A stretch of 64,000 bases of DNA, taken from contig NZ_CP186485.1 in NCBI RefSeq assembly GCF_049348705.1, positions 2,108,001-2,172,000 on the forward strand, written 5' to 3'. Under the pieces are notes generated by a model. It worked only from the letters and a program-made list of their open reading frames with translations, searched no databases and had not been told where the DNA came from. Shown piece after piece: positions 25,952 to 35,195 of the stretch (the first letter of the stretch is position 1; the number at the start of each line of letters is the position of its first letter). A program made the position numbers and the translations under genes. The DNA is from Paracoxiella cheracis. Lineage in GTDB: Bacteria; Pseudomonadota; Gammaproteobacteria; Coxiellales; Coxiellaceae.

Positions 25952-26782
25952 TTAATCTTCCCACTCTCCTTGGAATACGGTTGTTGCGGGTCCGGTCATT
26001 AGAATGGGTGTATCGGGCCCCTGCCAGTGGATGGATAGGCTGCCACCCGGCTGGCTCACCATCACACGCTCTTGAAGCAAACCATTGCGGCGACCCACGG
26101 CAACCGCAGCACAAGCACCACTGCCGCACGCCAGAGTCTCTCCGGTACCGCGCTCATAGACACGCAGGCGAATATTCTGAGGATTGATGACCTGCATGAA
26201 GCCCACGTTGGTGCCTTCCGGAAACCGGTCATGAGTGCTTAATTGCGCACCTAGGGTCGAAACTAAACCTGCATCAATCTGATCTACGGGAATTATCGCA
26301 TGGGGATTTCCGATATTGACTACACCCAATTTGACTAATTGATTATTCACCTCAACGTCATACAAATTTGCAGCCTTATCCGCAACAAATGGGACGTCCA
26401 CTGGATTGAAATGCGGCACCCCCATATGGACCGAAACCTTATCGTCGTTTTCCAATTTGAGGTGAAGAATGTCAGACAGCGTTGATATCGCAAACTCGCT
26501 AGCCTTGCTCAGATTCTGCTCTTGAATAAAGCGCGCAATACACCGAGCCCCGTTACCGCACTGACCCACCTCGCTCCCATCAGCGTTAAAAATACGAAAG
26601 TTAAAGTCTACTCCGTTGCGGCCCGATGATTCTAAGACTAACAATTGATCAAAACCGACCCCAAATCGGCGGTTAGCCATTTTTTGGATTTGGGATGTCG
26701 TGAGCTGAAAGGGATCCTTCGTTGCATTGATGACGGCAAAGTCATTCCCCAATCCCTGCATTTTTGTAAATCGTACTTTCAT
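25952..26782 (-). CDS. dapF: Diaminopimelate epimerase
   Basis: DapF interconverts LL- and meso-diaminopimelate for lysine and peptidoglycan. Both catalytic Cys are visible: GQCGNGARCIARF (Cys in QCGN) and ETLACGSGACAAV (Cys in ACGSG). FTKMQGLGNDFAVIN opens the protein and RRFGVGFDQLLVLE follows. 276 residues, normal length. Its ATG overlaps the stop of the upstream DUF481 gene. The order lptM, DUF481, dapF keeps the common lptM-dapF linkage with one insertion. Confidence 0.97.
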   Translation of the reverse strand: MKVRFTKMQGLGNDFAVINATKDPFQLTTSQIQKMANRRFGVGFDQLLVLESSGRNGVDFNFRIFNADGSEVGQCGNGARCIARFIQEQNLSKASEFAISTLSDILHLKLENDDKVSVHMGVPHFNPVDVPFVADKAANLYDVEVNNQLVKLGVVNIGNPHAIIPVDQIDAGLVSTLGAQLSTHDRFPEGTNVGFMQVINPQNIRLRVYERGTGETLACGSGACAAVAVGRRNGLLQERVMVSQPGGSLSIHWQGPDTPILMTGPATTVFQGEWED

Positions 26783-27654
26783 CAGAAGTTGTATACCAAG
26801 GCAATGTTAGTGATGGTGTCCGTCTTCTCGGTGTTCGAACTACCCATCGGAATTTTTGAGTAATATTGTACCGTATAGGATAGCTGAGCCGCCAGATGCC
26901 CTGCAAGCGTAGCCGTTAACGCCGTAACCGAGTTCAAATAATCGAAAGGCGGACCAATGTCATAGTTAAGTTGTTCCGAAAGAGCGACTTTACTGGTGAT
27001 TTGCCAGTTCATCGTCATTGCCGTCGATAAAATCAAATGGTTGTCGTAAATACGCGTGGTACGAATAAAATCGTGACGAATACCAGGGCCAGCCTGCGCG
27101 CTCAGTGTGAATCGTTTTGTTTTTATAAGCTCTCGACCATAACCCGCTGAAAATACCACTTGATACTCATAAGGACTAAAACGATCTTCGATGAAGCGAA
27201 AATTTGAAAAAATATAATTTCTACGCGACTTGGTAAAATAATAAGTGAACTGATTCGTCAAAAAATATTGTTCTTTGGTAACTACTCCTAAGCTTTTGTT
27301 TAAATATGCATTGGCCTGAAATGTGTTGGCCCATTTTGGTTTGTTATACAATACGTTGAGGCCTGCGCTTAAGTTGCTGTTGTTTGAATTACCTGTATTG
27401 ACCACATAACCTAATTGCGCATTCGTTCCATTCCAGGGACTTTTTTTCTTTTTTTTCAGACGCTTTTCTTCTTTTATTTTTTTAAAAACTTTTTCACAAG
27501 ACGCAGCCGTCGGCAATGGTGCCACACATTTTTGAGAGGGTTTTGGTAACTGCTTTGTTGCGGATTGCACCGAAGTATTTGATATAGCTGCAAAAGCAGC
27601 AGTGGATTTTAAGCTGAACAAGACAATCGCCCACTTTTCCCAACTATTTAACAT
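26782..27654 (-). CDS. DUF481 outer-membrane beta-barrel protein
   Basis: A signal peptide (WAIVLFSLKSTAAFA) and a Lys-rich hinge (KKIKEEKRLKKKKKSPW, about residues 58-74) lead into a repeating beta-strand pattern: AQLGYVVNTGNSNNSNLSAG, WANTFQANAYLN, EQYFLTNQFTYYFT, YIFSNFRFIEDRFSPYEYQ, ending in ALVYNF with a terminal Phe as in outer-membrane barrels. The NTGNSNxxNL motif is typical of DUF481 (YdiY family); the role is unknown. GGGGGAG lies just upstream of ATG 27654; a GTG at 27657 is in frame. Confidence 0.85.
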   Translation of the reverse strand: MLNSWEKWAIVLFSLKSTAAFAAISNTSVQSATKQLPKPSQKCVAPLPTAASCEKVFKKIKEEKRLKKKKKSPWNGTNAQLGYVVNTGNSNNSNLSAGLNVLYNKPKWANTFQANAYLNKSLGVVTKEQYFLTNQFTYYFTKSRRNYIFSNFRFIEDRFSPYEYQVVFSAGYGRELIKTKRFTLSAQAGPGIRHDFIRTTRIYDNHLILSTAMTMNWQITSKVALSEQLNYDIGPPFDYLNSVTALTATLAGHLAAQLSYTVQYYSKIPMGSSNTEKTDTITNIALVYNF

Positions 27655-27773
27655 CACTCCCCCTATTTATTTAATGCGCACCCCTAAAAATCCATTTACG
27701 GCCAATCTGAAATCTATCCTACACAGTCTAGTGCGTTTGAGGATGCATTATAAAAAGGAAGCGTCAAAAAAAT

Positions 27774-27920
27774 CTACCGCTGCTGAACGTTTTTCGATTT
27801 TTTTGCATTATTTGCTTGATGCTGGGTCGGCTTTGCATGCGGGGGTAAATATAAACCTCCGGTTTGTCCACAAGCAGTTAGCAAGCAGAATATTGGTAAT
27901 GCAATGATTAATTTTTTCAT
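27774..27920 (-). CDS. lptM: LptM (YifL) small lipoprotein, 48 residues
   Basis: A 48-codon frame begins MKKLIIALPIFCLLTACGQT. The lipobox LTAC is followed by CGQTGGLYLPP, the strongly conserved LptM block (CGQKGPLYLP in enterobacteria). LptM binds LptD-LptE at the outer membrane and helps form the native LptD disulfides. The gene is short enough to be missed by ORF callers. It lies upstream of DUF481 and dapF in the same direction, and lptD itself is at 30426. No strong Shine-Dalgarno sequence is visible. Confidence 0.88.
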   Translation of the reverse strand: MKKLIIALPIFCLLTACGQTGGLYLPPHAKPTQHQANNAKKSKNVQQR

Positions 27921-27981
27921 GAAGGAGGCGTCCATAAAACATACTCTAGTTATTTTGTATCGAACACTCTACAATTAAATC

Positions 27982-28665
27982 ATGAACGATAGCAACATCT
28001 TAGAAACTGTTAACATTAATCCTACGAAATCCGCATGGGGTAGTGTGATATGGCTGCATGGACTCGGTGCAGACGGCCATGATTTTACCGATATTGTGCC
28101 ACAACTGAATCTTCCGGATGATTTGCACCTTCGTTTTATTTTTCCTCATGCGCCCATAAGACCCGTTGCAATCAATGCTAACATGCAGATGCGCGCATGG
28201 TTTGACGTTTATGGTCTTGAAAATTTAGATCAAGAAGATGAACCCGGCATCCTCGACGCCCAACGTGCTGTAACCAAGCTGATTGAACAAGAAGTAGCAA
28301 ATGGCGTGGCTAGCGATCGCATTGTTTTGGCAGGTTTTTCTCAAGGGGGCGCAATGTCGTTGTAAACCGGCTTGCGCTATGACAAACCGCTAGCAGGAAT
28401 CATCGCGCTTTCTACGTATTTACCGCTAGCAAAGAAGCTATCAGCCGAAGCGAGTGAAGCAAATAACCAAACGCCCATCTTAATGGCCCACGGACGCTTC
28501 GATCCCGTGCTACCCATTATTCTGGGGAAAAAAACCTATGAGCTGCTTGAGCATTTAGGTTATCCCATCGAGTGGCATGAATATCCCATGGCGCATCAAG
28601 TTTGCTTCGAAGAAATTGAACTGATCGGAAAGTGGTTGCAACACGTTTTTCGACAACCACAATAA
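27982..28665 (+). pseudogene. Carboxylesterase/acyl-protein-thioesterase family gene with an in-frame nonsense codon
   Basis: The reading frame stays the same from 27982 to 28665 but is interrupted by TAA at 28363-28365. Before it: VIWLHGLGADGHDF, FPHAPIRPVAINANMQMRAW, and the nucleophile elbow GFSQGGAMSL. After it: TGLRYDKPLAGIIALSTYLPL, AHGRFDPVLP (Asp) and MAHQVCFEEI (His). Homologues normally have Tyr or a similar residue where the stop is, so a single base change (for example TAC to TAA) explains it. The Asp and His of the triad are lost from the truncated product. Everything else looks intact, so the mutation is recent or a sequencing error. Convergent with murU. Confidence 0.9.
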
Positions 28666-28672
28666 ATAAATC

Positions 28673-29362
28673 TTACTGAGACAAATACTGCGAGCTATCC
28701 AATCCAGGCAGCATTTCCTTTAAATGTTCTAACTCTTCCACTGTGCCAACATTAAACCAAGGGCCACGATAAATTTCACCACTGACATGGCCACGTTCAA
28801 TGGATTCATTAAACAATGGAGATATTGAAAAATGTTGTGGCTCACAATTTTTAAAGAGACGCGGATGCACTTTTGCAATACCAGAGTACGTCAATTTTTT
28901 ACCTTGCATGGATACTTGGCCCGTTTCAGAAAGCGCATAATCGCCTTTTGGATGAAAACTCGGATTTTCAACTAGAACTAAATGTGCATCCTCATCTGAT
29001 GGCATCATCACAGGGTTAAATGGATATTGACTCCAAACATCTGAACTTATCAAAATAAAGGGTTCGTCGCCCAATAATGGTAGCGCTTGAAAAATACCAC
29101 CACCTGTCCCCAATGGATTACCCTCTTCAAAAGAATATTCAATGCGCAAGCCGTACGGTTTACCATCACCTAGTTTTTCAATGATTTGTTTGGCGTGATA
29201 ACAAACATTAATAACAACCTCTTCAATACCCGCGCGTTTTAGTGCCAATAAATTATATTCGATTAAACAATGTGGACCGACCTGCAATAAAGGTTTGGGT
29301 ATTTTATCGGTGAGTGGCTTTAATCGCGCGCCTCGACCCGCTGCTAATATCATCGCCTTCAT
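28673..29362 (-). CDS. murU: N-acetylmuramate alpha-1-phosphate uridylyltransferase
   Basis: MurU makes UDP-MurNAc from MurNAc-1-phosphate, bypassing the fosfomycin-sensitive steps. The nucleotidyltransferase signature AMILAAGRGARLKPLTDKIPKPLL opens the protein; GNPLGTGGGIFQALPLL, SSDVWSQ and YRGPWFNVGTVEEL follow. The length (229 residues) and pairing with the kinase gene 12 bases upstream (amgK) identify it within the sugar-nucleotidyltransferase family. AmgK and MurU form the cell-wall salvage route of pseudomonads and relatives. Confidence 0.92.
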   Translation of the reverse strand: MKAMILAAGRGARLKPLTDKIPKPLLQVGPHCLIEYNLLALKRAGIEEVVINVCYHAKQIIEKLGDGKPYGLRIEYSFEEGNPLGTGGGIFQALPLLGDEPFILISSDVWSQYPFNPVMMPSDEDAHLVLVENPSFHPKGDYALSETGQVSMQGKKLTYSGIAKVHPRLFKNCEPQHFSISPLFNESIERGHVSGEIYRGPWFNVGTVEELEHLKEMLPGLDSSQYLSQ

Positions 29363-29374
29363 TATAATACTCTC

Positions 29375-30376
29375 CTACTTTTTCTTATTGAGCAGCGGCC
29401 TAAGATCGGCAAACTCTGGATAACGATCGCAAACTCCTTCAGCATATTTAATAATTCTTGGAATATACTGCAAATATTCAGACTTGTGATCCCGTTCGTG
29501 TAATCGGGCAAAAATACCAATACACTTTAAATTACGTTGCAAGCCTATCCAATCGAACCAACGGATGAACTGCTTGGGATTTTGCTCATGGAGTAATCCA
29601 GCTTGTATCGCTTGTTTTTGAAACGTGAGCACCCACTTCTCAACCTGCTCTGAGGGCCAGTCGATATAGCAATCGCGCAGTAACGACAATAAATCGTAGG
29701 TAATTGGCCCCCAAACTGCGTCCTGAAAATCTAATATCCCCGGTTGTATATTGTCATCCACCACCATCAGGTTACGCGAGTGATAGTCTCGATGCACACA
29801 GACTTGGGGCTGAGACAACGCGTCTTCGATCAACAACGAATACACATTATCTAACGCGGCTAACTCAGCATTGTTCAACGACACCTTCAGGAAATTTTTC
29901 AAATACCAATCCCGAAACCAAGACATCTCTTCCAAGTACAATGTTCCATCAAATTTTGGCAAGACATAGCCTTCAACATCTTGGCACGATTGGATTAATA
30001 ATAAATCATCAAATGCTTTCTGATATAAATTGTGGCACGTTTTCGGTGTCAGTGCGTTGAGATACAACTGATCACCAAAATCGGTTAGCAACAAAAAACC
30101 GTGCTCAACATCTTCTGCATAAATAACAGGAACATTTAAGCCCAACTTATAAAATGTTTTTGCGATCGCAATGAAGGGCTTGCAAGATTCTTTTTTAGGA
30201 GGCGCATCCATAGCAACATAGGTCGTATCACCACAATGAACTCTGAAATAGCGACGAAAGCTGGCATCACCTGTAAGTGGCACAATCTTTTGCATCGGCA
30301 TTTCTAAATTATCTTGCAACCAATCGCGCAACATTTTTAACCGTTCATCTAAACCCGGCGTGACACGTGTTGTCAT
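29375..30376 (-). CDS. amgK: N-acetylmuramate/N-acetylglucosamine 1-kinase (AmgK)
   Basis: This aminoglycoside-phosphotransferase-fold kinase phosphorylates MurNAc at C1 in muropeptide recycling. Motifs: LTGDASFRRYFRV, VAMDAPPKKE, FLLLTDFGDQLY, the catalytic VCVHRDYHSRNLMV and metal-binding ILDFQDAVWGPITYDL. 333 residues. It is divergent from lptD, with only 49 bases between the two ATGs, so their promoters must overlap or lie in each other's 5' ends. Confidence 0.92.
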   Translation of the reverse strand: MTTRVTPGLDERLKMLRDWLQDNLEMPMQKIVPLTGDASFRRYFRVHCGDTTYVAMDAPPKKESCKPFIAIAKTFYKLGLNVPVIYAEDVEHGFLLLTDFGDQLYLNALTPKTCHNLYQKAFDDLLLIQSCQDVEGYVLPKFDGTLYLEEMSWFRDWYLKNFLKVSLNNAELAALDNVYSLLIEDALSQPQVCVHRDYHSRNLMVVDDNIQPGILDFQDAVWGPITYDLLSLLRDCYIDWPSEQVEKWVLTFQKQAIQAGLLHEQNPKQFIRWFDWIGLQRNLKCIGIFARLHERDHKSEYLQYIPRIIKYAEGVCDRYPEFADLRPLLNKKK

Positions 30377-30425
30377 ATCGATCCTTATTACGTTACCATC
30401 TTCTACACAAAATGCCGGACAAAAT

Positions 30426-33083
30426 ATGAAACGATTTTACTTTTTTGCACTCTTCACTGCCTTGCTCGTCGATCAGCAAAGCAGCTATACAGAAACAACG
30501 GCGACTCACTATCAAATACACCCATCCCTACAAGAAACCGTGACCAGCAACTCATTTAAACCTAAAAAGGCTACCAAAACCAAAACCAGAAAACAACGGC
30601 GCCATATCTCAGGCACACTACCAGAATTTTTGCCGAGAAAACAATATCTTCAGTATATCGCAGATGAACTGGGCTGGGTGGAGAGCAATGACCCCTGTGC
30701 AATTTGTGGTGGTTATTTTGAAGAACCAAAGATTTTAGAGCAGTTCCCTCACCCAGGCAGCATCAAAAAAGAGCCAACGACAATAACAGCCAAAGGACCC
30801 GTTACTTACGCCTCAAAGGGTGTTTCCACCCTAAAAAAAGATGTCGTTGTGACACAGCCCGGGCGAATCGTCAAAGCAGACAAAGCCTACATTTATCGCA
30901 ACAGTAAAACAGGAAAAATCTCAAAAATCACACTGATCGGCCATGTCCGCATGCGCGAAGCGGGTAAGTTAATCGTGGCAGATACCAGCACACTAACGCT
31001 TTACCCTCAAACTGCGACATTGGTTAACGCAGCCTATCATGTCTACAGTGAGCATCCCTATACTTCAACGATCAAGGGCCCATTTAACGCCTGGGGAACC
31101 GCAAAACACGCTAAACGAGAGGCTTCTGGCATTATCCGCCTGAAAGATGCCACTTATACAACCTGTTCACCCACAGATCCAGCCTGGCAAGTTCGTGCCA
31201 GTCGTATCGTTCTGGATAAAAAAAAGGGCGTGGGCAAAGCTTACGGCGCGGTGCTGACGTTTAAACATATTCCTTTATTAGCAACGCCTTACTATTCATT
31301 CCCATTGAATCATGAGCGAAAAACGGGATTTTTAACACCTAAAATAGGTTTTAGCACGCGATCAGGCGCTGATTTTGGTTTTCCTTTTTATTGGAATATG
31401 GCACCCAACTATGACCTGACCATAACACCCGAATGGTTAACAAAAAGAGGGTTTGAGTTAACGACTTATTTTCGTTACTTGAGTGAGCGCAGCGTTGGCC
31501 GTATTTACATCAACTATCTTCCCTACGATCCTGTGTTTAAACAATTTCGTACCGATGACTATAATACCTTCAGTGACGCAGCACTTTATAACCAAGCTTT
31601 TTATGCACCTTACTTAAACGCGTTACAAACCATGCATAATTATCGTGGCTTCGTTACGATGAAAGACGATACACGTTTCAATTCAGAATGGACGGCGCAC
31701 CTAAATATTAATTACGTTACCGATCCTTATTATTTTTCTGACATCGGCGGCACGATGGGTGGTTTTTCGACTGCAAACCAACTATTAAATCAAGCTGATC
31801 TAGAATATTCCGGCTGGCATTGGCAACTAAAAGGCTTAGTTCAAGCGTATCAGACATTACATATTATTAACCAAACGCAAAATCCTGCTTTAGATCAATA
31901 TCAGCGTTTGCCCGACATTATCGCAAATGCCTATTATCCAGATTTATCAGCGCCTTTCGATTTATATTGGAATAGTGAAATTACTAACTTTAGTTATCAA
32001 AGTAACTTTACTCCAGACCAACCCATTGGCCAACGCCTTCACCTTCGACCCGGTATTGCTTTCCCAATTTATAAAGCAGCAAATTATATTACACCGCAAT
32101 TATGGCTCGATACGACGAGCTACAATGTAGAGCACATCCAACCTGGTCAAGTCAGTAGTGCTAGCCGTGTTTTACCTATTTTTGATATCGATAGCGGACT
32201 CTATTTTGATCGATACTTTCATTTAGGGCACAGCCAATATACACAGACCTTCGAGCCGAGATTCTTTTACCTTCTTGTACCGTATAAAAATCAAGACAAC
32301 CTACCCAACTTCGACACGGTATTATTACCATTTTCTTTCCAGCAGCTATTTGCAATGAACCGATTCACTGGAGATGACCGCCTCGATAATGCCAACCAGA
32401 TCAGCCTCGGCCTAACAAGCCGAATCTTGAATGCTGACACCGCCGATCCCGTGTTGAGGGGGGATATCGGCTTCATTTATTACTTTGCAGAGCCCAAAGT
32501 CTGTCTATCGGCGGGTTGCACTCAGCCCCAACACCATGTTTCGCCCATCGTATCTGATCTTACTTATTATCCGACCAAGCAATGGTCGCTAACCGGTAGC
32601 TTCGCCTGGGATCCTAACCTCAAGCAAACGAACAATGCCGGACTCAACATAAATTATGACGGCCACAACAACCATATCGTGAGCCTGGGATACGTGTTTG
32701 TGCACGAAAACGGCGCCTCTATCGTAACCACAACGGTCACACCACCCTCGAACGTCTATAGCAACAACACGAGCCAGCTCACCTTCTCAACTATCTGGCC
32801 CATTGTAAAAAAGTGGAGCGCAGTGGGTTACATCGATTATAATATCAATCGGCGTAGAATCGATAACCTCTACGCTGGACTACAGTACGATACGTGCTGT
32901 TGGGCATTGCGGTTAATCATGCAGCGCTCCTATGTGAGCACAACGGTGAACAACAATGGAAGCTTACACAACGCTTTCGACAATTCGTTCTACATTCAAC
33001 TGCAGCTTAAAGGTTTAGGCGATTTTGGGATGGCTAACACGAGCCGATTATTGTCAAGTACTATCCCAGGATTTCAAGATTAG
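30426..33083 (+). CDS. lptD: LPS-assembly protein LptD
   Basis: LptD is the outer-membrane beta-barrel that inserts LPS, with LptE as plug. Order: signal peptide (MKRFYFFALFTALLV), a basic linker, a Cys-containing segment ELGWVESNDPCAICGGYF, the OstA/LptA-like jellyroll (GPVTYASKGVSTLKKDVVV, KADKAYIYR, GHVRMREAGKLIVAD) and a large barrel from about residue 280. DTCCWALR near the C-terminus has the adjacent Cys pair of the LptD disulfides, and two more Cys occur in CLSAGC. 885 residues from ATG 30426; an upstream TTG-type start at 30360 would precede the signal peptide and is unlikely. surA follows in the same direction. Confidence 0.96.
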   Translation: MKRFYFFALFTALLVDQQSSYTETTATHYQIHPSLQETVTSNSFKPKKATKTKTRKQRRHISGTLPEFLPRKQYLQYIADELGWVESNDPCAICGGYFEEPKILEQFPHPGSIKKEPTTITAKGPVTYASKGVSTLKKDVVVTQPGRIVKADKAYIYRNSKTGKISKITLIGHVRMREAGKLIVADTSTLTLYPQTATLVNAAYHVYSEHPYTSTIKGPFNAWGTAKHAKREASGIIRLKDATYTTCSPTDPAWQVRASRIVLDKKKGVGKAYGAVLTFKHIPLLATPYYSFPLNHERKTGFLTPKIGFSTRSGADFGFPFYWNMAPNYDLTITPEWLTKRGFELTTYFRYLSERSVGRIYINYLPYDPVFKQFRTDDYNTFSDAALYNQAFYAPYLNALQTMHNYRGFVTMKDDTRFNSEWTAHLNINYVTDPYYFSDIGGTMGGFSTANQLLNQADLEYSGWHWQLKGLVQAYQTLHIINQTQNPALDQYQRLPDIIANAYYPDLSAPFDLYWNSEITNFSYQSNFTPDQPIGQRLHLRPGIAFPIYKAANYITPQLWLDTTSYNVEHIQPGQVSSASRVLPIFDIDSGLYFDRYFHLGHSQYTQTFEPRFFYLLVPYKNQDNLPNFDTVLLPFSFQQLFAMNRFTGDDRLDNANQISLGLTSRILNADTADPVLRGDIGFIYYFAEPKVCLSAGCTQPQHHVSPIVSDLTYYPTKQWSLTGSFAWDPNLKQTNNAGLNINYDGHNNHIVSLGYVFVHENGASIVTTTVTPPSNVYSNNTSQLTFSTIWPIVKKWSAVGYIDYNINRRRIDNLYAGLQYDTCCWALRLIMQRSYVSTTVNNNGSLHNAFDNSFYIQLQLKGLGDFGMANTSRLLSSTIPGFQD

Positions 33084-33112
33084 CCCGCGCAACGGCAACC
33101 AAAGTAGAGCTT

Positions 33113-33173
33113 CCCGATGGCTCCCTTTGGAAACTCCATCGGGATACGAATTTCGTAAAAAATTGCGAAATTC
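33113..33173. other. Two perfect hairpins between lptD and surA
   Basis: CCCGATGG (33113-33120) pairs with CCATCGGG (33136-33143), and GAATTTCG (33148-33155) pairs with CGAAATTC (33166-33173). Neither is followed by a U-run. They may attenuate or stabilise mRNA between the two outer-membrane biogenesis genes, rather than terminate. Confidence 0.6.
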
Positions 33174-33197
33174 TTGATTAGACGAGGTAAGGCAGTA

Positions 33198-34154
33198 ATG
33201 AAGATGAGATTTATTTGGATTTTTTTAGTGAGCATGGGTTTTTTAAGCGTCAGTGTGGCAGATAACAATCTCCCCATACCTAACACTACGCCCTTAAAAT
33301 CAATAAATGGGATTGCAGCTACCGTCAACAGCGAAATCATTACAGAGCAACAGTTAGATCATGCTCTTTATGCCGCGCGACAACAGTTTCAACACAATAA
33401 TGTACCGTTACCGGATTCCGCAACGCTAAGAAAAGAAGTCTTGCAGCAATTAATTTATCAGCACTTGCAATTAGAAATTGCAAAACGTAATAAAATTACG
33501 GTCAGCGATAAAGAAGTCGATCAGGCTATTTCTCATCTGGCTGCCGAAAATCATGCAACCATTTCGCAACTCAAAGAAAAGTTAGCACAACAAGGCTTGT
33601 CTTATACAGGATTTCGAAAGCAGCTTCGCAAGCAATTAATTATTACCAAATTACAACGCGAAGCTATTTTAAGCAATATTCACATTAACAAATCAGACAT
33701 CAACGCTTTTCGCCAAGAACATGCTACAGAAACGAATCCAATGCAATATCACGTCGCCCATATTTTGATACCATTACCAGATTCACCCTCACCAGCACAA
33801 ATCAAGCAGACAAAAGCAAAGGCAGAAGCTGTATTAAAACAATTACGAGCAGGTAAGAGTTTTGATTCTTTCGCCGATAATTACGCTGGCAGTGGCGATC
33901 TTGGCTGGCGCGCTTTAGAGGATTTACCCGCAATTTTTGCTAACCCAATCTCGACAATGAAGCCAGGCAGTTTTTCTAGCCCAATACGTGCAGCCAACGG
34001 ATTTCATATTCTTAAATTAGAAGGGAAGCAACAAAAAGATGCCTATAGCGACCAACAAATTCAAAGCCTGATCACGCAACAAAAATTTGAAAAGGCACTG
34101 AAAAAATGGCTAGACCAACTCTATAAGTCTGCTTATATTCACATTAACAATTAA
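33198..34154 (+). CDS. surA: Periplasmic chaperone / peptidyl-prolyl isomerase SurA
   Basis: SurA escorts outer-membrane barrel proteins such as LptD. The signal peptide (MKMRFIWIFLVSMGFLSVSVA) is followed by SurA_N (GIAATVNSEIITEQQLDHAL, LLQLIYQHLQLEIA-like LQQLIYQHLQLEIAKR) and one parvulin domain (YHVAHILIPLP, SFDSFADNYAGSGDLGWRALEDLP, GFHILKLEGK). E. coli SurA has two parvulin domains; here only one fits in 318 residues, as in several other bacteria. GAGGTAAGG lies upstream of ATG 33198; the frame extends to a TTG at 33174. The order lptD-surA-pdxA-rsmA is conserved across gammaproteobacteria. Confidence 0.93.
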   Translation: MKMRFIWIFLVSMGFLSVSVADNNLPIPNTTPLKSINGIAATVNSEIITEQQLDHALYAARQQFQHNNVPLPDSATLRKEVLQQLIYQHLQLEIAKRNKITVSDKEVDQAISHLAAENHATISQLKEKLAQQGLSYTGFRKQLRKQLIITKLQREAILSNIHINKSDINAFRQEHATETNPMQYHVAHILIPLPDSPSPAQIKQTKAKAEAVLKQLRAGKSFDSFADNYAGSGDLGWRALEDLPAIFANPISTMKPGSFSSPIRAANGFHILKLEGKQQKDAYSDQQIQSLITQQKFEKALKKWLDQLYKSAYIHINN

Positions 34155-34173
34155 TATAAGTGCTTCGTTAGAA

Positions 34174-35133
34174 ATGAAAGCAATTGTTATAACATCGGGT
34201 GAGCCGGCAGGAGTCGGCCCCGATATTCTATTAAAGTTATCACAACATATCACACCGACACCTGTCGTTGGCATTATCGATCGCGATTTATTGGCCCAAC
34301 GCGCCAAACTTTTAGGCATCAACGCATCATTTCCAGACTATAATCCGAATACGACACATCGACCTCCTTTTTCCATAAAACATCTTCCTTTAAAAGTGGC
34401 TTGCGAGTCTGGAAAACCCAATATTGCAAACACAACTTATGTTATCGACATGATTAAACAGGCCGTGCAAGGTTGCCTCGATCATCAATTTTCTGCGTTA
34501 GTCACTGCACCCGTTAATAAGGCGATTATTAATGAGGCCGGCATCGATTTTTCTGGGCATACCGAATTATTAACCCAACTGACAAACACCGATCAATCCG
34601 TTATGTTGATGGTGAACCAACGGTTACGCGTGGCATTACTCACAACACATATCCCCCTAACCGCTGTGCCACACGCAATCACAGCAGAAAAATTAACACG
34701 TTGTCTCGAAATCATCGATACCGATCTCAAAAGTAAATTCAAAATAAAGAGGCCACGCATTTTAGTCTGTGGCTTAAATCCACATGCGGGTGAAAATGGT
34801 CATCTGGGGCGAGAAGAAATCACAATAATCACCCCTACACTTGAAAAGTTGCGTGCTCGTGGTTTTGAACTGATTGGACCAGTTGCTGCCGATACTGCCT
34901 TTACCGCTTCACGATTACATAATGTCGACGTCGTGCTAACGATGTATCATGACCAAGGATTACCGGTGATTAAATCACAAGGGTTTGGCGAAACCGTTAA
35001 CACTACACTCGGACTGCCCATCATCCGAACTTCGGTCGATCACGGCACCGCGTTTGAACTTGCCGGCACCGGCAAAGCCGATGACAGCAGTTTGTTAGCA
35101 GCCGTTAAATTAGCGATGGATCTAGCAAGTTAA
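34174..35133 (+). CDS. pdxA: 4-hydroxythreonine-4-phosphate dehydrogenase
   Basis: PdxA oxidises 4-phosphohydroxy-L-threonine in the DXP-dependent pyridoxal phosphate pathway. ITSGEPAGVGPDI opens the protein; VTAPVNKAIINEAG, FSGHTELL and TTHIPL supply metal-binding His and substrate contacts; CGLNPHAGENGHLGREE and TMYHDQGLPVIK follow. 319 residues, normal length. Part of the lptD-surA-pdxA-rsmA cluster. Confidence 0.96.
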   Translation: MKAIVITSGEPAGVGPDILLKLSQHITPTPVVGIIDRDLLAQRAKLLGINASFPDYNPNTTHRPPFSIKHLPLKVACESGKPNIANTTYVIDMIKQAVQGCLDHQFSALVTAPVNKAIINEAGIDFSGHTELLTQLTNTDQSVMLMVNQRLRVALLTTHIPLTAVPHAITAEKLTRCLEIIDTDLKSKFKIKRPRILVCGLNPHAGENGHLGREEITIITPTLEKLRARGFELIGPVAADTAFTASRLHNVDVVLTMYHDQGLPVIKSQGFGETVNTTLGLPIIRTSVDHGTAFELAGTGKADDSSLLAAVKLAMDLAS

Positions 35134-35195
35134 AGACCATGTAGCAGCTCTACTCTCATCGACAGGGATGACGGGCAAAAAACCAGGAAAATACG

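Noticed and set aside
27602..27907. A 101-codon plus-strand ORF
   Set aside because: It is antisense to lptM and the DUF481 gene start, both of which carry family motifs.
28363..28365. Stop-codon reassignment (TAA as sense)
   Set aside because: TAA serves as the normal terminator for many intact genes in the window, for example cyoA, folA and rsmA-side neighbours, so the esterase stop is a local lesion.
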